Of a stretch of DNA of 64,000 bases, positions 44,618 through 54,349 are shown one piece after another. The notes under the pieces are model-generated. The model did not search any database, was not told the DNA's origin, and was given only the letters and a program-made list of their open reading frames with translations. This DNA is from Comamonas badia DSM 17552 (GTDB lineage: Bacteria; Pseudomonadota; Gammaproteobacteria; Burkholderiales; Burkholderiaceae_C): positions 310,001 through 374,000 of the forward strand of contig NZ_AXVM01000003.1 in assembly GCF_000484635.1 (NCBI RefSeq), in the 5' to 3' direction. Every line of letters begins with the position of its first letter. The stretch's first letter is position 1. A program made the position numbers and the translations under genes.

Positions 44618-44781
44618 TGGATAAGTGATTTTTTCTTTTGCACATCAATGGCTTGCATCCCATGAAACCGAGACCTCAAGGCGGGTTTTCGGTGGTGGCT
44701 GGATGGGGACAAGAACCGCTCTCGCACCGTTTCTGTGGATAAGGTCTTTTTTGTCCTCAGTTCCCCGGATAGTTATCCACA
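44618..44781. other. DnaA-box cluster with AT-rich 13-mer in a convergent gap
   Basis: Two exact DnaA boxes face each other: TGTGGATAA at 44734-44742 (minus-strand TTATCCACA) and TTATCCACA at 44773-44781, the latter overlapping the DUF3293 stop. A weaker box GCTGGATAA (7 of 9) is near 44618-44624. GATTTTTTCTTTT at 44627-44639 matches the E. coli oriC 13-mer consensus GATCTNTTNTTTT at all but one defined position. There is no dnaA, dnaN or gyrB nearby, and both neighbouring genes end here. It could be a DnaA-titration site or a minor origin-like element; it is not proven to be an origin. Confidence 0.5.
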
Positions 44782-45198
44782 GCCTGACAGCACCAGCCTG
44801 GGAATGGCGTCTGCAGCGCAAAAAACAAGGGCGTTCTGTTCCCATTGCCGGGCAACGGCTTGGGCTTTGGATAGAGAAAGTCCAGGCACCAGAAAGCTGG
44901 GCTCCGCTGGCCAGTCGTTGCCCGGGTGCTTGCCGTAGCCGGTGATGAGCGGTAGACCGAGCGCACCGAGCTGGGCCGCCAGCGCCCGCTGGCGGGCCGC
45001 GTTGACGTCGGCATTGCAGCACTGGCTGCGCGGGTTGACCGCGGTGAGGAAGGCGCTGCAGCGCACCAGAAGCCGTGCCTGCAGTTGCAGCAGGGCGGGG
45101 CTGGCCCTGCCGATGTACAAGACAAAGGGTGAAGCCCCGCCGACGTGGTATTCGGTTTCCCGGTAGGCGGCGAGCAGTTCGGCAGCGATCGCGGTCAT
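44773..45198 (-). CDS. DUF3293 protein
   Basis: A 141-residue soluble protein. It opens LLAAYRETEYHVGG and contains FLTAVNPRSQ, the N...R...L pattern, WPAEPSFLVPGLSLSKA and ARQWEQNALVFC, the DUF3293 signature (N-P-R-S followed by EPSFL-V). The biochemical role is unknown. It overlaps a 34-codon upstream ORF by ATGA, and its stop codon overlaps a DnaA box. Confidence 0.75.
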   Translation of the reverse strand: MTAIAAELLAAYRETEYHVGGASPFVLYIGRASPALLQLQARLLVRCSAFLTAVNPRSQCCNADVNAARQRALAAQLGALGLPLITGYGKHPGNDWPAEPSFLVPGLSLSKAQAVARQWEQNALVFCAADAIPRLVLSGCG

Positions 45199-45299
45199 GG
45201 CCAGCGATGGCTGGAGACGCCACGCATGACCCGCGCGCGTTGGTGGTAGTTCAGATCGGGATGGAAGGCAACGCCGCAGACCACCCGAGGCTGCACCAT
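45195..45299 (-). CDS. Possible 34-codon ORF upstream of the DUF3293 gene
   Basis: ATG at 45299, stop overlapping the DUF3293 start by ATGA. The peptide has a protein-like middle (CGVAFHPDLNYHQRARV) and ends SSHRWP. It fills most of the gap after the thiolase gene on the same strand. I do not recognise it. It could be a small coupled ORF or the end of a lost gene, as the frame continues upstream without a stop into the thiolase end. Confidence 0.35.
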   Translation of the reverse strand: MVQPRVVCGVAFHPDLNYHQRARVMRGVSSHRWP

Positions 45300-45330
45300 C
45301 ACCGACCGCAGGGAGTCATGCGGGACATCC

Positions 45331-46518
45331 CTAAACGCGCTCGAAGATGGCGGCGATGCCCTGGCCGCCGCCTATGCACATGGTCACGAGGGCGTAGCGC
45401 CCGCCCGTGCGGTGCAGTTCGGCAATCGCCTTGGTGGTGATGATCGCGCCCGTCGCGCCCACCGGGTGGCCGAGCGAGATGCCCGAGCCATTGGGGTTGA
45501 CCTTGGCCGGGTCCATGCCCAATTCCTGCGCCACCGCGCAGGCCTGGGCGGCAAAGGCTTCGTTGGCCTCGATGACGTCGATGTCCGCCAGCTTCATGCC
45601 GGTGCGCTTGAGCACCATCTGCGTGGCCGGCACCGGGCCTATGCCCATGTAGTTGGGATCGACGCCCGCATGCGCGTAGCCCACCAGGCGCGCCAGGGGC
45701 TTGAGGCTCAAAGCCTGCACGCGGTCGCCGCCCGCCAGCACCACGGCGCCGGCGCCGTCGTTGATGCCTGAGGCGTTGCCGGCCGTCACCGTGCCGCCCT
45801 CCTTCTTGAACACCGGTTTCATGCCCGAGAGCGTGGCCACCGTGGTGTCGGCGCGTGGGTGTTCGTCGGTATCGAAGAGCACCACGCCCTTGCGCGTCTT
45901 GATCTCGATGGGGACGATCTGCTCCTTGAAGCGCCCGGCGGCAATCGCGGCCACGGCGCGGCGGTGGCTTTCCGCCGCCAGCGCGTCCTGCATTTCGCGG
46001 CTGATCTTGTAGCGCTCGGCCACGTTCTCGGCGGTCACGCCCATGTGCAGCTTCTGCCAGGGGTCGTGCAGGATGCCGATCATGTAATCGACGAGCTTGG
46101 CGTCGCCCATGCGCGTGCCCCAGCGCGCGGCGGTATCGAGGTACGGCCCGCGGCTCATGGATTCCGAGCCGCCACCCACGGCCACGTCGCAGTCGCCCAA
46201 TTGAATAGCCTGCGCCGCCGAGACGATGGCCTGCAGGCCCGAGCCGCAGAGGCGGTTGACGTTGAAGGCCGGGGTTTCTATGGGGCAGCCCGCATCGATC
46301 GCCGCCACGCGCGAGAGGTAGGCATCACGCACGTCGGTCGGGATCACGTTGCCGATCACCACGTGGCCCACGGCCTTGGGATCGACGCCCGCGCGCTGCA
46401 TTGCGGCCCTGACCACGGTAGTAGCCAGCGTGGTGTTGGGCACATCCTTGAGCGAACCGCCAAAGCCGCCCACAGCGGTGCGGGCGGTGCCGACGACAAA
46501 AACTTCACGGGTGGACAT
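45331..46518 (-). CDS. Acetyl-CoA C-acyltransferase (thiolase, BktB/PhaA-like)
   Basis: A 395-residue thiolase that condenses or cleaves 3-ketoacyl-CoA. The active-site Cys is in [18 protein letters not shown], the second site [11 protein letters not shown] and [15 protein letters not shown] carries the His, and the final Cys is in [16 protein letters not shown]. It starts at ATG 46518 ([21 protein letters not shown]), although the frame remains open upstream through the hydratase gene. It belongs to the catabolic block with the hydratase and acyl-CoA synthetase. Confidence 0.93.
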   Translation of the reverse strand: MSTREVFVVGTARTAVGGFGGSLKDVPNTTLATTVVRAAMQRAGVDPKAVGHVVIGNVIPTDVRDAYLSRVAAIDAGCPIETPAFNVNRLCGSGLQAIVSAAQAIQLGDCDVAVGGGSESMSRGPYLDTAARWGTRMGDAKLVDYMIGILHDPWQKLHMGVTAENVAERYKISREMQDALAAESHRRAVAAIAAGRFKEQIVPIEIKTRKGVVLFDTDEHPRADTTVATLSGMKPVFKKEGGTVTAGNASGINDGAGAVVLAGGDRVQALSLKPLARLVGYAHAGVDPNYMGIGPVPATQMVLKRTGMKLADIDVIEANEAFAAQACAVAQELGMDPAKVNPNGSGISLGHPVGATGAIITTKAIAELHRTGGRYALVTMCIGGGQGIAAIFERV

Positions 46519-46538
46519 AGGGAAACTCCTGAAAAAGT

Positions 46539-47315
46539 TCAACGGCCATGGAACAGCGGCTTGCGGCGTTCGAAGAATGCCTCCAGCCCCTCGCGCAGAT
46601 CGGCGGTGCGGGTGCAAGCTTCGAAGCTTTCGGCCTCCGCCTGCAATTGTGTCGCCAGATCGTTGTCGAAACCCGCGCGCATCAGGCGGCGCATGGTGCC
46701 GTAGGCCTTGGTCGGGCCGCTGGCGATGCGCGCGGCAAACGCATCCACGGCGGCTTGGAGCTCGGCAATGGGCACGACGCGGTTGACCAGGCCCAGGCGC
46801 AGCCCCTCGGCGCTGTCCAGGTTCTCCCCCAGCAGGGCAATTTCCAGCGCGTGGCGCAGGCCGACGAGGCGCGGCAGCGCCCACGAGCCGCCCACATCGC
46901 AATTGGTGCCCAGGTTGATGTAGGCCAGGTTGAATTTGGTCCCTTCGGCGGCGATCACGAAATCGCACATCAGCATCAGCGACAGGCCGCCGCCGGCCGA
47001 GGCGCCGTGCACCTGCGCGATGACGGGGGCATCCAGGCCGTGCATCAGCAAAACGGCTTCATTGAGCGGCACGAGCAGATCGCGCACGCCCTGCGTCGGG
47101 TTGGCGCGCAGCGTGGCCAGATCGCCGCCGGCGATGAAGGCGCGACCCGCCCCCTTGAGCACCACCGCGCGCACGCTGGTATCGCTGGCAATGGCGCGCA
47201 TGGCGGCCAGAAACGCCTGCGCCATGGGCACATCCAGCGCGTTGAGCGCCTCCGGGCGGTTGAAGGTGAGCGTGGCGATGGCGCCGTTGCGCTCGGTCAG
47301 CAGGCAATCTGACAT
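46539..47315 (-). CDS. Enoyl-CoA hydratase/isomerase family protein
   Basis: A 258-residue crotonase-fold enzyme. The CoA- and oxyanion-hole motifs are [20 protein letters not shown] and [27 protein letters not shown], followed by [25 protein letters not shown]. In the catalytic positions the sequence has a Gly-Cys-Asp context where the classic hydratase has Glu, so the reaction could be hydration, isomerisation or hydrolysis. It lies 20 bases upstream of the thiolase gene, on the same strand. Confidence 0.9.
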   Translation of the reverse strand: MSDCLLTERNGAIATLTFNRPEALNALDVPMAQAFLAAMRAIASDTSVRAVVLKGAGRAFIAGGDLATLRANPTQGVRDLLVPLNEAVLLMHGLDAPVIAQVHGASAGGGLSLMLMCDFVIAAEGTKFNLAYINLGTNCDVGGSWALPRLVGLRHALEIALLGENLDSAEGLRLGLVNRVVPIAELQAAVDAFAARIASGPTKAYGTMRRLMRAGFDNDLATQLQAEAESFEACTRTADLREGLEAFFERRKPLFHGR

Positions 47316-47386
47316 TTGGGTTCTCCTGAAAGGCTAGCTGATAACGCAGGCTGTACAGGCGTTAGAGGCTGGTTTGACTAGAAAAT

Positions 47387-47459
47387 GGTTGAGCGTTTGG
47401 CGTTTGGCGTTGAGCGTGAACTACCAAAAACACCCACGCTGAACGCTGAACGCCCAACC
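47387..47459. repeat. Inverted repeat of the TTGAGCGTTTGGCGTT family
   Basis: Left arm begins GGTTGAGCGTTTGGCGTTTG (to 47418) and the right arm ends with ACGCTGAACGCCCAACC (47443-47459), giving an imperfect stem. It lies between the hydratase start and the synthetase stop. A related copy is in the recA leader at 57731-57819. It may stop transcription. Confidence 0.6.
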
Positions 47460-47464
47460 TCCCC

Positions 47465-49266
47465 TCAACCATACAGCGCCTCGATCTCCTCGGCATAGGT
47501 CTTGTAGATGCTGGCTCTTCGCACCTTCATGGTAGCGGTCACCTCGCCGTCATCGTGGTCCAGCTCCTTGGTCAGCAGGTGGAACCTGCGGATCTGCGCC
47601 ACCTGCGCCAGTTTGGCGTTGCCGCTGGCGATTTCTTCATCGATGAGCTGCTGCACCTCGGGCGTCTGCACCAGCGAGCGGAAATGCGTGAACGCCAGGC
47701 GCCGCGCCTCGGCCCATTTGCCCACGGTCTCGAAGTCGATCATCACCAGGGCCGCGACGAACTTGCGCGCGTCGGCCACGATGATGCATTCCTTGATGTA
47801 GGGGCTGGCCTTCATGGTGTTCTCGATCTCCGAGGGCGTGATGTTCTTGCCGCCCGCGGTGATCATGATGTCCCTGAGCCGGTCCACGATGCGGATCTGG
47901 CCCGCCTCCTCGCGCACCACGTCGCCGGTGTGCAGCCAGCCATCGACGATGCTTTGCGCCGTGGCCTCGGGGTTCTTGTAGTAGCCGGCGAAGACCATGT
48001 CGCCGCGAATCTGGAATTCGCCGTTGTCGGCAACGCGGTACTGCACCCCTTCGGTGACCGGGCCGACGGTGCCGATCACCACGTCGTCGAGCCGGTGGCC
48101 GGTGACCATGCCGCTGGATTCGGTGAGGCCGTAGACCTCGATCAGCGGCACGCCCAGGGTGCGAAAGAAGCGCACCACATCGGGCGCGATCGGTGCCGCG
48201 CCGGTGAGCGCCACGCGCGCCTCGCGCAGGCCGATGAAGTTCTGCAGCGCGCGCAGGATCAGCCAGTAATGCGCGCCAAAGCGCAGCTTCTCGCCGACGG
48301 ACCAATCCCTGCGCGGCTTGTCGGCCAGCGGCGCGCAGGCGGCCATGGCGCGGGTGAACAGAGCGCGCTGCAGCGCGCCGGCTTCCTGCATCTTGATGTG
48401 GATCGCCGCGTGCAATTTTTCCCAGATGCGCGGCACGCCCAGGAACATGCTGGGCGCCACCTCGCGCAGGTCTTCCTGCACGGTGCGGATGGATTCGCCG
48501 AAGTTGACCGTCGAGCCCAGATAGATCGGCGTGAAGGTGGTCAGCATCTGCTCGGCCACGTGGCACAGCGGCAGATACGAGAGGTGCGAGGCGTCTTCGG
48601 AGAGCTGCATGCGCTCCGCGATGCCGGGCACCACGCCCCGGATGGCGCGCCAGGAAATCATCGCGCCCTTGGGTTTGCCCGTCGAGCCCGAGGTGTAGAT
48701 CATCAGGCCGATGTCGTCCATGCGCTGGCGCGCCAGCGCCTCGTCGATGAGGTGGGCGTTGGCGCTGGCGCTGGCGCGGCCCAGCTGCTCCACCTCGTCG
48801 AAGGTGGCGATCAGCGCGCGCTGCTCGGGCGTGAAGCTGCGCAGGCCCTTGGTCTCGATGACGATGATCTTCTTGAGCAGCGGCAGCTCGGCGAGTGCAT
48901 CGAGCACCTTGTCGGTCTGCTCCTGGTCTTCGCAGACCACCATCTCCACGTCGGCGTGGCCGATGACGTAGGCCACCTCGGGCGAGGGGCTGGTGGGATA
49001 GACGCCGACGGTGACCGCGCCCAGCAGCCCCGCGCCCATCTGCGCCAGCACCCATTCGATGCGGTTCTCGGAAATCACGCCCAGATGCCCGCCGCCCGCA
49101 AGACCCAGCGCCGACAGGCCCTGCGCGAAGTGGCAGGCGCGCTCGTGGTAGCGCGCCCAGCTGCAGGGCTTCCAGATGCCGAAATCCTTCTGGCGGATGG
49201 CGATGCGCTGCGGCTGCTGGCGTGCGCGTTCGCGCAGCATCTGCGGCAGGGTGTGTTCGGGCAGTT

Positions 49267-49270
<4 letters not shown>
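47465..49270 (-). CDS. Long-chain acyl-CoA synthetase-like AMP-dependent ligase
   Basis: A 601-residue ANL enzyme that activates a carboxylic acid to its CoA thioester with ATP. The AMP-binding P-loop is MIYTSGSTGKPKGAM, the A5 motif is EVYGLTESSG, the A7 motif is WLHTGDVVREEAG, and the C-terminal A8-A10 region has RIVDRLRDIMITAGGKNITPSEIE. The order with long-chain acyl-CoA ligases is suggested by DDGEVTATMKVRR near the end. The start overlaps the LivF stop by 4 bases. It is thus tied to the uptake system. Confidence 0.9.
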
Positions 49271-50088
<818 letters not shown>

Positions 50089-50112
50089 GGCATGGGATAG
50101 AGATGTATTGCT

Positions 50113-50218
50113 CCTTCCCCCTCCGGGGGAAGGCAGGGATGGGGGCTTTCTTGCAATGCGCGGCACCAATTTTCAGCGCCGTCAGCTCCCACCCCGGCCC
50201 TCCCCCATAGGGGGAGGG
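50113..50218. repeat. Two G/C-run hairpins between livK and livF
   Basis: CCTTCCCCC / GGGGGAAGG around TCC (50113-50133) and CCCTCCCCC / GGGGGAGGG around ATA (50198-50218) flank a short AT-poor segment. This BIME-like pair fills the 140-base gap and may give partial termination or mRNA stability within the operon. Confidence 0.65.
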
Positions 50219-50228
50219 GGTTGCGGGA

Positions 50229-51416
50229 TCAGAGCTGGATCCAGTCCGAAGCCGGCACCATCTTCTGCGCCTTCATGTCGGCCTTGTAGACGCGGCCCAC
50301 GGGGATCGAGTTGCCGGCGATGGTGATCGGCACGCCGATCAGGCCGCCGGTGTCGAAGTCCTTGAGGCTGTTGAGCGCGGCCTTCATGGCGTCGCCGGTC
50401 AGGGGCTTGCCCGCATCCAGGCAGCGCTTGACCGATTCCAGGAACAGCATCGAGGCCAGCATGCCCTGGGTGTAGGCGGTGCTCTGGTACTGGGGGCGCA
50501 TGGCGCGGATCTTGTCCAGCATGGGTGCCGGTTCGGTGTCGTAGTAGTAACGGTAGGGCATCACGCCCATGAAGCCGTCGCCGTCCGGCCCCATCTTCAT
50601 CACGGTGGAACTGTCCATGGTCCAGAAGGTGCCCATCCACTTGGTGGTCATGCCCTGCTGCTTGCCCTGGGTGATGAACTCGGGGATGGGCGCGAGGATG
50701 TAGCCGTGGAAGATGGTGTAGTCGGGCGCGGCGCGGCGCAGCTTGATGACCTCGCCCGAGACATCCACGCTGCCGGCGGCCGTCATGATCTTGATGGGCA
50801 CCGACAGGCCCAGCGCCTTGGCCGCGGCCTCGCTCTTTTCGATCGGGTCGCGCCCGAATTCGGAATCGGAATAGACGAAGGCCACCTTGGCGCCGGGCTT
50901 CTCCTTGGCGATGTGCTTGAGCAGGATGCCGAACATCTCGGTGTAGTCGGGGCCGACGAGGAACTGGTGCGGGTACTTCTTGGGGTCGTTGAGCTCGCTG
51001 GCGAACGAGGCGCCGGCCATCAGGATGTTGCCGTTGCGGTCCAGCTCGGGGTTGATGGTCTTGGCAAAACCGGTGGAGTCGCCGTAGTAGACGTTGACCT
51101 TGTTCTGGCTCGTGATCTTCTTGTAGGCGGCCACCGATACGTCCACCTTGTAGGCCGTGTCCTCGGGCACGTACCTGACCTTGCGGCCCTTGATGCCGCC
51201 CGCGTCGTTGATGATCTTCACGTAGTCCTGGATGCCGTCGTTGATGCCGACGCCGGCGAAGGCGAACACCCCGGTCATGGGGATGGAGCCGCCGATCACG
51301 ATCTCCTCGGCGCCCTGCGCCAGCACCGACAGCGGCTGTGTGAGCGCGGCCACACCCGTGGCGGCGGCGCCCAGCATCAACTGGCGGCGTTGGTGTGAAA
51401 TGCGTTGCTGTTTCAT
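50229..51416 (-). CDS. HAAT-family ABC transporter periplasmic binding protein
   Basis: A 395-residue periplasmic ligand-binding protein of the Peripla_BP_6 fold. The export signal includes RRQLMLGAAATGVAALTQPLSVLAQG, with Tat-like RRQLML. The mature start IVIGGSIPMTGVFAFAGVGIND and the segments VAFVYSDSEFGRDPIEK and AFNEFKAAL-like terminal parts fit LivK-like proteins. Its ligand may be an aromatic or aliphatic acid, in view of the CoA ligase and beta-oxidation genes downstream. Confidence 0.9.
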   Translation of the reverse strand: MKQQRISHQRRQLMLGAAATGVAALTQPLSVLAQGAEEIVIGGSIPMTGVFAFAGVGINDGIQDYVKIINDAGGIKGRKVRYVPEDTAYKVDVSVAAYKKITSQNKVNVYYGDSTGFAKTINPELDRNGNILMAGASFASELNDPKKYPHQFLVGPDYTEMFGILLKHIAKEKPGAKVAFVYSDSEFGRDPIEKSEAAAKALGLSVPIKIMTAAGSVDVSGEVIKLRRAAPDYTIFHGYILAPIPEFITQGKQQGMTTKWMGTFWTMDSSTVMKMGPDGDGFMGVMPYRYYYDTEPAPMLDKIRAMRPQYQSTAYTQGMLASMLFLESVKRCLDAGKPLTGDAMKAALNSLKDFDTGGLIGVPITIAGNSIPVGRVYKADMKAQKMVPASDWIQL

Positions 51417-51454
51417 GGTTGTCTCCTCAAGGCGTTGCGTGGAAAAAATGGCGC

Positions 51455-52492
51455 TCAATTGCGAAACGGCCACAGGTGGAAAAAGCGACGCGTGCGCCGC
51501 CAGATTTCTGCGAGCCCCAGCGGCTCGAAGACCAGAAAGACGATGATCAGCGCGCCGAAGATCACCAGGCGCACCGGCGCAAGAAAAACCGTGAGACCGG
51601 CGCCGCCGGGCAGCAGGTCGACCACCAGCTTGAGCAGCTCGGGCACCATGGTCATGAAGGCCGCGCCCAGGATGGAGCCCAGCGTCGAGCCCATGCCGCC
51701 GACGATGATGGCCGCGAGGAAGAAGATCGACATCGAGAGCGGAAAACTCTCGGGCGTGATCACGCGAAAGAAATAGGCGAACAGCCCGCCCGCGACGCCC
51801 GCGTAAAACGACGACAGGCCGAACGACAGCAGCTTGTACTTGAGCAGCGGTATGCCCAGCACCTCGGCCGAGATGTCGCGGTCGCGGATGGCGATGAAGG
51901 CGCGGCCGATGCGTGTGCGAAACAGGTTGGCGGCGCCGAGCAGCATCAGCACGGTGATGGGCACGATCAGCCAGTACAGGCGAAACGAGGTGTCCAGATC
52001 GACGCCGAACACCCGCGCCGGCCGCATCGAAAGCCCCGCCGTGCCGCCGGTGAAATCGAAATTGGCGAACAGAAAGTGCGCGATGAAGGTGGCGGCAATC
52101 GTCACGATGGCCAGGTACAGACCCTTGACGCGCAGCGAGGGCACGCCCACCACGATGCCGCCCAGCATCGCCACCACGCCGGCCGCCAGCAGGTTGAACG
52201 CCAGCGGCGTGCCCCAGCGCAGCTGCAGGATGGCCACGGTGTACGCGCCCAGCCCCATGAAGGCCGCCTGTCCCAGGCTCACCAGGCCGGTGTAGCCGGT
52301 GAGAATGTTGAGCCCCGCGCTGCTGGCGATGTTGATCGCCACCAGGCAGGCCATGTAGAGCCAGTAGTCGTTGGCGACGAAGGGAAACAGCAGCAGCAGC
52401 GCCGCGCCGATGGCCAGCCAGACATGCTGCGTGCGCGAATCGAACAGCGCCGCGTCGGCGACATAGCTTTCCTTGAGCGTACCGATGCGCAT
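51455..52492 (-). CDS. livM: ABC transporter permease LivM
   Basis: A 345-residue inner-membrane permease with about 10 helices. The LivM signature NILTGYTGLVSLGQAAFMGLGAYTVAIL is near residue 70, and the coupling region AFIAIRDRDISAEVLGIPLLKYKLLSFGLSSFYAGVAGGLFA is intact. The segment GMGSTLGSILGAAFMTMVPELL follows. It lies between livK and livH in the operon. Confidence 0.94.
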   Translation of the reverse strand: MRIGTLKESYVADAALFDSRTQHVWLAIGAALLLLFPFVANDYWLYMACLVAINIASSAGLNILTGYTGLVSLGQAAFMGLGAYTVAILQLRWGTPLAFNLLAAGVVAMLGGIVVGVPSLRVKGLYLAIVTIAATFIAHFLFANFDFTGGTAGLSMRPARVFGVDLDTSFRLYWLIVPITVLMLLGAANLFRTRIGRAFIAIRDRDISAEVLGIPLLKYKLLSFGLSSFYAGVAGGLFAYFFRVITPESFPLSMSIFFLAAIIVGGMGSTLGSILGAAFMTMVPELLKLVVDLLPGGAGLTVFLAPVRLVIFGALIIVFLVFEPLGLAEIWRRTRRFFHLWPFRN

Positions 52493-52496
52493 GCGC

Positions 52497-53375
52497 CTAC
52501 AGCCTTTCGATCTCGTGGGTGCCGAACAGCCCGTAGGGCCGCACCATCAGGATGAACACCAGCACGATGAAGGTCGCCAGCAGCTTGTATTCGCCGCCCA
52601 GGTAGGCGCCCGCCAGCCCTTCAACCAGACCCACAAGCAGACCGGCTACCAAGGCTCCCAGTACGCTGTCCAGGCCTCCCACGATGACGACCACCAGCAC
52701 CGTCAGGCCGAACACGCCCATCGATGAGGAAATGCCGCCGATGGAGCCGACGATGATCCCGGAGACCGCCGCCAGCATCGCCGACACCACCCAGGAGAGC
52801 GAGAACACGCGCGGCACGTTGATGCCCACCGCGTAGGCCGCGGCCTGGTCGCTGGCGGTGGCGCGCAGCGCCACGCCGCCGCGCCAGTAGCGGAACACCA
52901 GCAGCACGGCCGCGATGAAGACCGAGGCGATGACCGCGCCCCAGAAGACCTTGGGCGCCAGAAACGCATCGCCGACCGTGATCGCCTTGGCCGGCAGGAA
53001 GTCCGGCAGCCGCCGCTGGTCGGCCGACCAGATCATTTCCACCAGGCCCACCAGCACCGAACCCAGGCCTATGGTGACCATGAAGGCCGAGATCGGCGGC
53101 TCGCCCAGCAGCGGGCGGATCATGGTGCGCTCGATGACCGCGCCCAGCACGCCGCTGGCCAGCACCGCCGCGGGAATCGCCAGCCACAGCGGCAGCGCCC
53201 ACATGGCGGCGAAGGTGAAGAACAGGTAGCCGCCGGCCATCAGCATTTCGCCGATCGCCAGATTGACCACGCGCGTGGCCTTGTAGACCATGACGAAGGC
53301 CAGGCCCGCCAGCGCGTACAGGCCGCCGCCCAGCAGGCCGGTCAGGCACACCTCGAACAGGTAGCCCCAATCCAT
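52497..53375 (-). CDS. livH: ABC transporter permease LivH
   Basis: A 292-residue permease. The conserved GLLGGGLYALAGLAFVMVYKATRVVNLAIGEMLM opening and the coupling loop ALRATASDQAAAYAVGINVPRVFSLSWV identify LivH, as does the VVVIVGGLDSVLGALVAGLLVGL segment. The start overlaps the livG stop (TGATG), and the stop is 4 bases from the livM start. Confidence 0.94.
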   Translation of the reverse strand: MDWGYLFEVCLTGLLGGGLYALAGLAFVMVYKATRVVNLAIGEMLMAGGYLFFTFAAMWALPLWLAIPAAVLASGVLGAVIERTMIRPLLGEPPISAFMVTIGLGSVLVGLVEMIWSADQRRLPDFLPAKAITVGDAFLAPKVFWGAVIASVFIAAVLLVFRYWRGGVALRATASDQAAAYAVGINVPRVFSLSWVVSAMLAAVSGIIVGSIGGISSSMGVFGLTVLVVVIVGGLDSVLGALVAGLLVGLVEGLAGAYLGGEYKLLATFIVLVFILMVRPYGLFGTHEIERL

Positions 53376-54220
53376 CAGGCCGCCTCCGCCCTGGCGCGGC
53401 CCGCGGCGCGCAGCCTGGACCGCAGTTCGCCGACGTTGCCCGAGCCCAGGTAGGCGCGCGCCACCTCGGGGTTGGCCTGCACCTCGGCCGGCGTGCCGCG
53501 CGCGATCACCTCGCCGAAGTTGAGCACCACCACATGGTCCGACAGATCCATCACCATGCCCATGTCGTGCTCCACCATCAGCACCGTCACGCCCCATTCG
53601 GCGCGCACGTCCAGGATGAAGCGCGCCATGTCCTCGGTCTCTTCACGATTCATGCCGGCCACGGGCTCGTCCAGCATCAGAATTTCGGGCTGCATCGCCA
53701 GCGCCCGCGCCATTTCCACGCGCTTCTGCAGGCCGTAGGAGAGGGCCGATACCGGCGCGTGGCGGATGTGGTCGATCTCCAGAAAATCGATGATGCGCTC
53801 CTCCACCTCGCGGCGCAGCAGCGCTTCTTCGCGGCGCGCGCGGCCCACGTAGAGCAGGGCATCGAGCACGTTGGTCTTGAGGTGCGCATGGCGGCCCAGC
53901 TTGATGTTGTCCAGCACCGTCATGCCGCGGAACAGCGCGATGTTCTGAAAGCTCCTGCCCAGCCCCATCCTGGCGCGCTGCGGCGCGGGCACGCGCGTGA
54001 TGTCCTGGCCCTTGAAGCGGATGCTGCCCGTCGATGGGCGGTAAAAGCCGGAAATGGTGTTGAAAAGCGAGGTCTTGCCCGCGCCATTGGGGCCTATCAC
54101 CGCGGTGATGCTGCCCGGCTGCACGGCAAAGCTCACCTCCGTGAGGGCGCGCACGCCGCCGAACGCCAGCGTCACGCCCTGTGCCTGCAGCAGCGGGGAT
54201 GGGGCGGAAGGATCGGACAT
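53375..54220 (-). CDS. livG: ABC transporter ATPase LivG
   Basis: A 281-residue ATPase. Walker A is [15 protein letters not shown], followed by the LivG-specific GFYRPSTGSIRFKGQDI and the signature ALSYGLQKRVEMARAL, with Walker B ILMLDEPVAGMNREE. It is the first gene of the liv block. The leader faces the tetR-like gene across a 129-base gap. Confidence 0.93.
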   Translation of the reverse strand: MSDPSAPSPLLQAQGVTLAFGGVRALTEVSFAVQPGSITAVIGPNGAGKTSLFNTISGFYRPSTGSIRFKGQDITRVPAPQRARMGLGRSFQNIALFRGMTVLDNIKLGRHAHLKTNVLDALLYVGRARREEALLRREVEERIIDFLEIDHIRHAPVSALSYGLQKRVEMARALAMQPEILMLDEPVAGMNREETEDMARFILDVRAEWGVTVLMVEHDMGMVMDLSDHVVVLNFGEVIARGTPAEVQANPEVARAYLGSGNVGELRSRLRAAGRARAEAA

Positions 54221-54274
54221 GCGGTGTCTCAGGGTTTGTGCGGGTTCCCAAGAGGATACCCACGCGTAAACTGG

Positions 54275-54288
54275 TTACTTGAGAGTAA
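54275..54288. promoter_or_regulatory. Candidate TetR operator between livG and its regulator
   Basis: Inverted repeat TTACT TGAG AGTAA in the 129-base divergent gap, within an AT-richer stretch. Its position fits autoregulation and control of the liv-ligase operon. The functional link is inferred from location only. Confidence 0.45.
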
Positions 54289-54349
54289 ATTGTCTCCACA
54301 ATCGGGACTGACCAATATCGGTATTTACCCGCGTTCGCAGGAATCAGGC

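Noticed and set aside
44527-44772. Full chromosomal oriC
   Set aside because: Only two exact DnaA boxes, convergent flanking genes and no dnaA/dnaN; kept as a DnaA-box cluster without the oriC label.
46519-46968. Upstream extension of the thiolase frame through the hydratase gene
   Set aside because: The [14 protein letters not shown] start is conserved; the hydratase gene occupies this region in another frame.
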